Source: Cerioporus squamosus
Lineage: Eukaryota > Basidiomycota > Agaricomycetes > Polyporales > Polyporaceae
Assembly (NCBI GenBank): GCA_022592435.1
Contig: JABYQS010000631.1
Location: 1-16,534 of the forward strand
Length of the DNA stretch: 16,534 nt
Reading direction: 5' to 3'
Shown: positions 9,585 through 16,534 of the stretch, one piece after another
Layout: each line of letters opens with the position of its first letter
Numbering within the stretch: the stretch's first letter is position 1
Notes under the pieces: model-generated
Databases searched by the model: none
What the model was told of the DNA's origin: nothing
Seen by the model: only the letters and a program-made list of their open reading frames with translations
Made by a program: the position numbers and the translations under genes

Positions 9585-9710
9585 TGAGGCACACGCCAGA
9601 GCTCCCAGGAGCCTGATCGCCTTCTTGACTGCGCCCGGAGCTTCTACTCGCCCCTCGAGTCCCCTTGATTGCAGATCCCCGACTGGCCATTGGCATTAGT
9701 GTCTTTCGAA

Positions 9711-11920
9711 ATGGCTCTGTCCGACCCGGTGCTCTTCGTGCTGACTCTCGCTGCTGTGCTGGCCGCCGCTATCTCGTGGCTCGTCTCTCGCCCGACGAAT
9801 CGCCGCTATGCCCCAGGGCCGCCCTCCAAGCCCCTCCTCGGGAACATCCTCGCCATGCCTGCCCAGGGCGACATGCAAGCGTTCGCGCGCTGTCGAGAGC
9901 AATATGGTACGCGACGTCGTGTGCCCGACGCGTGCGCGCCCACACTAACAGCTGGCACGCAGGGGACCTTATCTTCTTCCACGGCCTGGGATACAAGGTC
10001 CTCGTCATCAACTCGATGAAGGCCATCACAGATCTCTTCGAGAAGAGGCACAGCATCTACTCCGACCGGCCTGCATTCACGGTCGTCGGCGACCTCATGG
10101 GGCTCGGACAGGTGCGTCGGGGCGCCCGTCGGGCTTACGTCCTGCGTTGAAGTCATGTCCATGAATGATCGTGCACACGTTCGCAGAGCACACCTCTACT
10201 GTCGTACAACGACGAATGGCGGATCCATCGCAAGCTCGCGCACATCGCCCTCGGCCCGAACGCTATCAAGCAGTACTACCACGTCCAAGAGGACCTTGCC
10301 GCGCTGCTGAGCCAGCAGTTGCTGGAGGCGCCTGAGAAGTTCGTCGACCACGTCCGGCTGTACGTCTGCGTGTCCCTCTCAGTCTGTATCACCGAGTGTT
10401 GACGACTATTGTAGCGCCGCCGCTCGTGTCGTACTATCCGTCACTTACGGACTGGCCGTAGACAAGGCCGATGATGAGGTGCGTTCGGTGGTGTTCTATG
10501 AGCAGTTGCCGATAGCTGACTTTTAGCCGTCTTCAGTACGTCACACACGCGGAGGATACGATGCGTATGATCAGCAAAGCGACTGTTCCGGGCGCGTTCC
10601 TCGCAGACGTCTTCCCCAGCCGTATGTGGCCATGATACATACCGGACAGACTCAGACGTTGACCGCTCCCTCAGTGAAGCACCTCCCGTCGTGGGTCCCG
10701 TTCCAGCGACATGCGCGCCACGGCAGGGAGATGATCGAGCATCTGGTAACAAAGCCCTTCGAGTATGTCAAGGAACAAATGGTCAGTGCCATGCCAATCG
10801 CCCGCTCTTCAGTACTTGACGTTCCCTGCAGCAAGCTGGAGTTGCTCCGCCCTCGCTGGCGCAACACCTGCTATCCGAATACGACAAAGGTGATATCGAC
10901 CACCAGATAAAGTGGGCCACCGGCTCACTATACGGCGGTACGTGACACACGCGATTCTCGGGCCCATGAACACATTCTCACAGCAACTCGCAGCTGGGGG
11001 AGAAACGGTACGGGTCAAGCTCGCTGTCCCAATCCTACGTGACCCTCCTAACCTCGTACCCAGTCGTACGCCACCACTCTCACCTTCATGATGGCGATGG
11101 CGCTGCACCCCGAGAAGCAGCGATTAGCACAGGCGGAGATCGACCGAGTCGTCGGGTCCGAACGTCTCCCTACGATCAGCGACAAATCACAGCTCCCGTA
11201 CGTGAACGCTGTCATCAAGGAGACGATGCGCTGGAAACCGGCGGTACCCATGAGTACGTCTGTCTCGTCAACTACTGTGTGGAAGTGCTGAGCAGGGCCC
11301 CGCTGCCAGGCCTCGCTCGTATGGTATCGGAGGACGACGTGTACGAGGGTTACTTCATTCCGAAAGGCACGATCGTCTTGCCGAACAGCTGGTCCGTACA
11401 CCTTCGTGGACGGGCGTAACCCGAGCGCTGAGCGGGCATCTGTTACTTACAGGGCGGTGGCGTATGAACATCGCGGTCCATACGAACCAAGCGAGTACGT
11501 CCCAGAACGGTGGCTCGTCGGAGAAGGTGAGGATACGCCCGTGGATCCCGCGCAGTGGGCATTCGGCTTCGCAAGGAGGTGCGCTTCCATGTAGCTCAAG
11601 GAGCCGACATGATCCAGACTGACGTCGCGCCCAGACTGTGTCCCGGCAAACCTCTCGCAGAGAACTCGGTCTTCATCTTCATCTCCACCCTGCTCTCCGT
11701 GTTCGACATCTCTCTCCCCGACGAGGGCGACCTCAAGCCTGAATTCACGATGGGACTCATCAGGTGCGGCGGGGGTGGTCTCTCGGCGCCGTTTGATCAC
11801 TACTGACACGCGTCTTCTGTTTCCTGAAGCTATCCGCTGCCGTTCAAATGCAAGATCACACCGCGCTCCGCGTCCAAGGTGTCCCAAGTGTCGTGGCGTG
11901 CCGCGCACTGTACAGTCTGA
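9711..11920 (+). CDS. Cytochrome P450 monooxygenase, complete, 13 exons
   Basis: Microsomal heme-thiolate monooxygenase of the fungal O-methylsterigmatocystin-oxidoreductase-like type; substrate unknown. Exons: 9711-9906, 9963-10111, 10187-10359, 10415-10478, 10537-10621, 10675-10781, 10832-10937, 10994-11007, 11064-11253, 11310-11391, 11453-11578, 11635-11763 and 11830-11920. The product has 503 residues, a normal length. In order: N-terminal membrane anchor (about 8-25), proline hinge [10 protein letters not shown]-helix DEWRIHRK, I-helix AGGET (294-298), ExxR as KETMR (E351, R354), VPERW (405-409), and heme loop FGFARRLCPG with Cys433. Ala429 stands where FxxGxRxCxG has Gly. The I-helix motif sits on a 14-nt exon. 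All phases close without a stop, so the gene looks functional. The start is the first ATG before the anchor. Hydrolase 2 follows 485 nt downstream on the same strand. Confidence 0.93.
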
Positions 11921-12405
11921 GCGTAACTGTCCGTGTAGGAGTACTGTATTGTCAGCTGTGTTGTATGTTGTCAGAATACCTCGACACCAATACTAGTAGG
12001 AATGTAACTCGACCGCAAGGATGGCGAGTGTGCTGAGAAGTACCACTTCGCGGATATCGATACGAGGTACGCTCACCATCGTGATTTTGATGTTACACGC
12101 TGATGTACATCTAGCAGTCGCCCCAGGTAAAACGAGGATGCGGCTGCAATTGCTACCTGCCTAACAAGACTATGATCGCTCTTGTATCTTTACGTGCCTC
12201 TACTGTCCATCACAGTCGCGAACTGGCACTGCGAGTCCAAGATCAGATCAGGCGGGGCCGCCCAGGGTATAGAAGCGCGCATCCGGCGCACTCTGCGCGA
12301 TGGACATGCCCGCCCAAATCCGTGCCGCTAAGAGGTAAATAAGTACGAACGAGGCACCCGAGGAATGCCTGAAATCAGCTACTCACCCAGCGCAGACGTG
12401 TCCTC
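11921..12405. other. Spacer between the P450 and hydrolase 2 (promoter of hydrolase 2)
   Basis: Noncoding. It holds the P450 3' UTR and the hydrolase 2 promoter: a GC inverted element GGCGGGGCCGCC (12251-12262) and a TATA-like TAAATAAG (12336-12343), 63-70 nt before the ATG. Diverged counterparts of these pieces precede hydrolase 3. An out-of-frame ATG at 12365 lies 41 nt before the hydrolase start. Confidence 0.6.
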
Positions 12406-13641
12406 ATGCCTACAATCACTGTCGACGACAACGGCACCGAGCTCGCCTACCTCGACAGCGGAGTGCCCCGCGCCTCACCGCAGTCCTATGTTACCATCTT
12501 TGCCATCCACGGCACCGTCTTCGGTCTACGTGAGTCTGGCAGAGACACTTATCCCTCTCGCCCGAACTGATGCACGAATGCGTAGATATCTACGACAAGG
12601 TCCTGAGACTTGTACAAGAGTCTTCAACTTCGGACATCCGCTTCGTCGCCATCAGCCGCAGAGGGTACCCAGGTTCGACCCCATTCGGCCCGAACGATAT
12701 CGCCAGTCTCGCCGCGGGTGATGATGGCCTGAAGGAAGCCTTCGTCAAGGCACGGGGAACCGAGATCGCAACCTTCATAGACAAGTTCATCGAGAAGTTC
12801 CAACTCCCGCCCGTCTCTGCGGATGGGTCCTCCGGTGGAATCGCACTCATGGGCTGGTCTCTGGGCTGTGCGGTCGCCGTGTCCGTCGTCTCGCACATCG
12901 ATACGTACCCGCAAAGCGTGCAGACGCGTCTCGGCGCATACCTGCGTTCACTTGTATTGCACGGTCAGTAGTCATCGACCATTTCCTACCGACAGGCAGC
13001 TTGAGCACTCATCCTTCCATCCTTCCTACAGAAGCACCTCAGATTGTGCTCGGAATGTCCCCGGCGCCCAAATCTTGGACGCCTCAATACGACACGAGCA
13101 TCGCCCCAGACCAAGCCCTCCGCATCAGCATCCAGTGGCTCACCTCGTACTTCCGGCACGGCAACCTTTCCACCCGCTCTCTCGACGCTCTCGAGTGGGT
13201 AGTCCCCGCGACATTCCGTCCCCCGAGTCTGTTCACCATGTCAGACGCGGAGGTCGCGCAAATCGTGTCATACAATCTTGCGGGAGCCGATGCGACCTGG
13301 TATATGTCTTGTACACGGCAGCACCATGCGTCCTACGAGCGAGCATGCTTCGAATCGACTGTCAGGGCGCAGGTGCCGCATATGAAGGTCTGGGCCTTGC
13401 TCGGGGACGGCACACTTTCGTTCGCTATTGCGGCTGCGTGGCAGATGGAGGCAGACAACGAACGCATAGGCGGTGGAAGCTCTGTCAAGGTCAAGTGGGT
13501 CAACGGCACAAACCACTTCGTAAGCCATATTCCCCGGATAGTGATAGATGCGTGTGCTGACGATGATCTCAACGCACCACCTAGACCCAATGGGATGATC
13601 CCTCTCTTGCATTGCAGATGTTCAGAGAGGTTAGCGTCTGA
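12406..13641 (+). CDS. Alpha/beta-hydrolase paralog 2 (Hyd2)
   Basis: Probable serine hydrolase (esterase, lipase or epoxide-hydrolase-like fold); substrate unknown. Exons 12406-12529, 12586-12963, 13032-13519 and 13585-13641 give 348 residues. It starts MPTITVDDNGTELAYLDSG. The oxyanion HG is at 35-36, RFVAISRRGYPGSTP follows strand 4, the nucleophile elbow GWSLG is at 131-135 (Ser133), the probable acid is Asp293 in LLGDGT, and the probable base is His329 in GTNHF. Residues of about 140-285 form the lid or cap. All exon lengths equal those of hydrolase 3, and no frame break is seen. No signal peptide is evident, so it is probably cytosolic. It lies downstream of the P450 on the same strand; shared pathway use is inference. 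The start is the in-frame ATG that matches the paralogs; the ATG at 12365 is in another frame. Confidence 0.9.
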
Positions 13642-13645
13642 CTTC

Positions 13646-13847
13646 TCGATGGGACTCATCCGGTGTGACCCGAAGGTTTCTAAAGGCCGTATGACTATGT
13701 ATTGATATGCGTCTCCTACAGCCATCCGATCCGATCCCAATGCAAATGCGCCTGTCGATCACACCGCGGTCCGCTTCGAACGGCACCGGAGTGTCATGGG
13801 TGCGGTACACTGTATACTCTGAGCGCGGCGATGCCGTTGCAGCGTAA
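13646..13847 (+). pseudogene. Relic of the P450 3' end (last codons of exon 12, last intron, exon 13)
   Basis: Begins a few bases after the hydrolase 2 stop. CGATGGGACTCATC corresponds to P450 exon 12 near 11748. It is followed by a donor-like GTGTGA, an acceptor CTCCTACAG (ending 13721), and a segment like P450 exon 13 (ATCACACCGCG.TCCGC, then CACTGTATACTCTGAGCG). The exon-13 part is about 10 nt longer than the live copy, including a GATCC-GATCC duplication, so the original stop is out of frame and the open frame runs to TAA at 13845. Nothing of the P450 upstream of exon 12 is present, so it cannot encode an enzyme. It is a by-product of the tandem duplication. Confidence 0.8.
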
Positions 13848-14320
13848 TCCAGTTGTGTGGTTGTATGTTGCCACTTTAGCCAATTCTAGCAATGACCTCA
13901 ACGGCAAGAGTGGAGGGTGGGACGAGGAAGGCCCATTCGCGGAAGTTAGGTACGTTAGAGTACGTTCCCCGTGGTTACCTTGCGCGCTCATGCCTAACTC
14001 CAGCAACCCCGTGCCCCAGAAGAATCGCGAGAAACAAATCGGCGGCACAATGTGTCACTGCTGATGACAATTGTATACAGAATTGTCCGATACAATCGTA
14101 CATCGTCGAGGTGACCGTGGAAGGTGAGTTGCAGTGGGGTCAGGCGGGACGCCCAGGAGTATTAGCGCGCGTTGGTGCCGTCCAAACCCGTGCCACTAAT
14201 ATGCGGAGGCCCCAGCATATAAAGTACGAGGAAACTTGACAGCTACCGTGTGCTACCAACGGCCTGTCCACGCAACGCCTCCTCCAGAGCTCATTCTGTC
14301 TGATATCTTGCCCACCCTTC
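13848..14320. other. Spacer and promoter of hydrolase 3
   Basis: Noncoding spacer homologous in patches to 11921-12405. It contains GGCGGGACGCC (14143-14153), CCGTGCCACTAA (about 14189-14200) and the TATA box at 14218. Short open frames here have no recognisable content. Confidence 0.55.
14218..14224 (+). promoter_or_regulatory. TATA box of hydrolase 3
   Basis: TATAAAG about 97 nt before the ATG, followed by TACGAGG. It aligns with the weaker TAAATAAGTACGA of hydrolase 2, so hydrolase 3 has the better TATA box of the pair. Confidence 0.55.
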
Positions 14321-15563
14321 ATGCCGACAATCACCGTTGACGACCGCGGCACAGAGCTCGCCTACCTCGACAGCGGTGTGCCCAGCTCCTCGCCCGAGTC
14401 GTATGTCACCATCTTCGCCCTCCATGGCATTGGCTTCGGCTTTCGTAAGTTGGCCGACGCATGCATGCCATATTTTAGGAACGTGCTGATTTTTTGGTGC
14501 CCGCACACGCAGACGTTTATGACAAGCTCTTGAAGTTCATACAAGACTCAAAGCCTCCGGGAGTTCGCTTTGTCGCCATCAGCCGCAGAGGATATCCTGG
14601 TTCTACTCCGTACGATGCGGAAGAGATTGGTCGTCTTCCAACGGCCAGTGACGACCAAAAGGAAGCCTTCCTTCGAGCACGAGGAGCAGAAATAGCCATC
14701 TTCCTCGACAAATTCATCGAGCAGTTCAATCTCCCTCCCGTCTCGGCGGATGGTTCCTCCGGTGGAATCGCCCTCATGGGCTGGTCGCTGGGCTGTGCGT
14801 TCGCCCTGTCCGTTGTCTCGCACATCGACACGTACCCGCAAAGCGTGCAGACGCGTCTCGGCGCATACCTGCGAACCCTCATATTGCACGGTCAGTAACC
14901 ACGCCTCACCTTCATGCTGCCAGCCTTACTGACTCGTCGTTCGGATATCCTCTCAGAATCCCCTCTGGTCGCTATCGGGGTACCTGAGGCGCCCCAATCC
15001 TGGACGCCCCAATTAGAAACGAGCATCAGACCAGACCAGGCCGGACTCATCGGCGTGCAGTGGCTCACCTCCTACTTCCGGCACGGCGATCTCTCTTCCC
15101 GCTCCTTCGACGGCTGTGAGTGGGTAGTCCCTGCGACGTACCGTGCCCCGACCATCTACAACATGTCGGACGATGAGATTGCGCAGATCTTGTCATTCGA
15201 GGTAGCGATGCTCGACGCGACCTGGTACATGTCTTCCGCACCCCAGCTCCGTGCGAGCTACGAGCGCGCTTGCTTCAGCTCAGATACCAAGGCCAAGTTA
15301 CCGCACATGAAGATCTCGGTGGTTGTCGGGGACGCCACACTCGCTCTTGGTCTTGTGGCTGCATGGCAAATGGAAGACGATAGCAAACGCCTAGGAAGTG
15401 GATTTTCGCTCAAGGTCAAGTGGATCAAGGGCGGAAATCACCTTGTAAGTTAAGCCTTGCGGACGAAATCTTGAGCGTACGCTGACTTGATGCTACCACT
15501 ACATAGGTTCAGTGGGACGATCCCTCTCTTGCGTTGCAGACGTTCACAGAGGTTATCGCCTAA
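14321..15563 (+). CDS. Alpha/beta-hydrolase paralog 3 (Hyd3)
   Basis: Closest relative of hydrolase 2. Exons 14321-14444, 14513-14890, 14957-15444 and 15507-15563 give 348 residues. It starts MPTITVDDRGTELAYLDSG. HG is at 35-36, RFVAISRRGYPGSTP follows strand 4, GWSLG at 131-135 carries Ser133, Asp293 lies in VVGDAT, and His329 lies in GGNHL just before the last intron. The last exon encodes VQWDDPSLALQ. All splice sites are GT...AG (GTAAGT, GTCAGT, GTAAGT donors) and the frame is intact. Parts of exon 2 are nearly identical to hydrolase 2, including a 44-nt exact match, while intron sequences differ. No signal peptide is seen. The fold and triad are well supported; the substrate is unknown. 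Confidence 0.92.
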
Positions 15564-16170
15564 CTTCAGATGTGGCATCACGCTCGACTGTGCGTGTCCC
15601 GTCGCGTCGTGCGACGTATAGTGGAACGGACTGTCATCAGAAGCCTGTCCAAGTCCGATAGACGCACATTTATACCCCAAGAACTCTCCCAAATCCTCTC
15701 CGAGCGATATACCTGCATGTACTATCCCCTCCACTCTGCCTATCAAATAACAATGACATCAATGACTCTCATCGTGTCGATATTTTGCGTCTTGATCGAA
15801 ATCTTCCACCACCGCGATCTGCGCCTGTTTTGCGTCCATGTTGGTTATGCCGGTGGCCATGCGGCATTTTGTCATCTGACCTTGCAACAGAGAAGTCATC
15901 GCTTGACTTCGTAGGAGGCCAAGATTGAGTATGCCTAGGCAATGGCAATGGGCAGCATCGCATAGAAGCTCGCGTTACAATCCGGCATCACAATAACATA
16001 ACTCTCGTCTAGCAACATCATGCTACAAAGGTGATGATACAAGTATACAAGGTTCTCGGTATGCTCCTTAGCGCTGCCATGTCCGTTAGATATCCCCCGG
16101 AACTGTCCTTCCTGGACCGTTCGCAATAAAACATCCTCCCCATCGATCAATCATAACATGGCCGTGTGTG
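15564..16170. other. Intergenic region between convergent hydrolase 3 and RING gene
   Basis: About 600 nt, probably 3' UTRs of both neighbours. AATAAA is present on the plus strand near 16124, too far to be a firm polyadenylation signal for hydrolase 3. Short open frames on either strand show no family resemblance. Confidence 0.5.
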
Positions 16171-16534
16171 TCAGGATTTATCTCGTGAACGTTCGTCTGT
16201 CCTTAATCGTGACGCCATGGCGGGCGGAAAGGCGACCAATGGCGAGGCGTACACCATCTCGGTCGCTCTCGTCTCTTCGTCCTCCCGGTTGTTGCGGCGA
16301 TCGTTGTTGCTGCTGGAGCCACTCGGACCAGCAACAGGCGCGGTCGGCTCTACTGCGGACCGAGGCCTACTGACACGCCCACGGCAGACGGGGCACGTGC
16401 GTGCACCCTTGAGCCATTGCTGCAAATCGGAGTTAGAAATTGATCAAAAGCATCGGTCAAATTGAATGGGGGATACATACCTGGAGGCAACCATCGTGGA
16501 ACCAGTGCGAGCAGCCTGGGATACGCATGCATGC
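16171..16534 (-). CDS. RING-H2 zinc-finger protein, C-terminal part (5' part outside the window)
   Basis: Probable E3 ubiquitin ligase. Minus-strand exons 16534-16481 and 16419-16171, with a 61-nt intron (GTATGT...TTGCAG), give the last 100 residues. The spliced text reads PGCSHWFHDGCLQQWL, then KGARTCPVCRGRV, which is the C-x-H-x-x-H-x-x-C ... C-P-x-C half of a RING-H2 domain; the first Cys pair must lie beyond the edge. After the finger comes a low-complexity Ser/Pro tail with a charged stretch (NNDRRNNREDEE). The RING assignment is solid for the visible half. Membrane segments or targeting cannot be judged because the N-terminus is missing. Confidence 0.88.

Larger units (their letters stand above)
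7589..9710. other. 2.1-kb intergenic region before the P450
   Basis: No gene is supported. It contains an AT-rich palindrome (7772-7791), a CTGC microsatellite (7813-7829), two perfect short inverted repeats (8180-8226 and 8301-8331) and two weak open frames (plus 8469-8633; minus 9105-8878). The last 500 bases are pyrimidine-rich, ending in a TATA box at 9579, and form the P450 promoter. AATAAA occurs near 9363, with no assignable transcript. I see no terminal repeats, reverse transcriptase or transposase fragments. Confidence 0.55.
11747..13641 (+). repeat. Tandem duplication, unit A (P450 tail + spacer + hydrolase 2)
   Basis: Aligns with 13646-15563. Landmarks match in order: CGATGGGACTCATC (11748/13647), the last P450 intron and exon, CACTGTA...TCTGAGCG, TTGTATGTTG, TTCGCGGA...GTACG, GGCGGG..CGCC, CCGTGCC.CTAA, the TATA region, then the four-exon hydrolase. 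The distance from the first landmark to the hydrolase ATG is about 658 nt here and about 674 nt in unit B. Confidence 0.8.
13646..15563 (+). repeat. Tandem duplication, unit B (P450 relic + spacer + hydrolase 3)
   Basis: Second copy of the unit at 11747-13641. The junction with unit A is at about 13641-13648: the hydrolase 2 flank TGACTTC resembles the hydrolase 3 flank TAACTTC, then turns into P450 sequence. P450 also has TTC just before the matching GATGGG (ATTCACGATGGG), so a short TTC microhomology may have joined the ends. Confidence 0.75.

Noticed and set aside
1..16534. Transposon, CRISPR array or biosynthetic core gene
   Set aside because: No terminal inverted repeats with target duplications, no transposase or reverse transcriptase motifs, no repeat-spacer array, and no PKS, NRPS or terpene synthase motifs were seen.

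Overview
This window looks like nuclear DNA of a basidiomycete fungus, most likely an Agaricomycete (a mushroom or polypore relative). The genes are GC-rich and dense, and are split by many short introns (about 48-75 nt) with GT...AG ends, often GTGCGT, GTACGT or GTCAGT donors. The protein set fits: ribosomal protein L38, a site-2 protease, a multi-exon fungal P450 and fungal alpha/beta-hydrolase paralogs. The species cannot be named from sequence alone.

Layout from left to right. (1) 1-415, minus: ribosomal protein eL38, cut by the window edge. (2) 1420-2643, plus: alpha/beta-hydrolase paralog 1 (Hyd1), with two apparent one-base losses that break its frame. (3) 3942-5291, minus: a Pro/Ser-rich, basic, probably nuclear protein of unknown function, with one apparent frameshift. 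(4) 5440-7588, plus: a site-2-type intramembrane metalloprotease (HExxH and LDGG motifs), head-to-head with gene 3 across about 148 bp. (5) 7589-9710: 2.1 kb with no convincing gene, but with hairpins and an AT-rich palindrome. (6) 9711-11920, plus: a complete 13-exon cytochrome P450. (7) 12406-13641 and 14321-15563, plus: two intact, closely related alpha/beta-hydrolases (Hyd2, Hyd3). A dead copy of the last P450 coding segment (13646-13847) lies between them. (8) 16171-16534, minus: the C-terminal part of a RING-H2 protein, cut by the right edge.

The most informative structure is 11747-15563. It reads as a tandem duplication of a roughly 1.9-kb unit made of the P450 3' end, a spacer and a hydrolase gene. 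The first unit keeps the live P450 tail; the second carries only a relic of it. All three hydrolases share the same intron positions, and exons 3 and 4 are identical in length (488 and 57 nt). The P450 plus two or three hydrolases of one subfamily could form a small oxidation/hydrolysis module for an unknown substrate, but that functional link is inference from position, shared promoter pieces and duplication history. The ribosomal protein, protease, nuclear protein and RING gene look like ordinary housekeeping neighbours.
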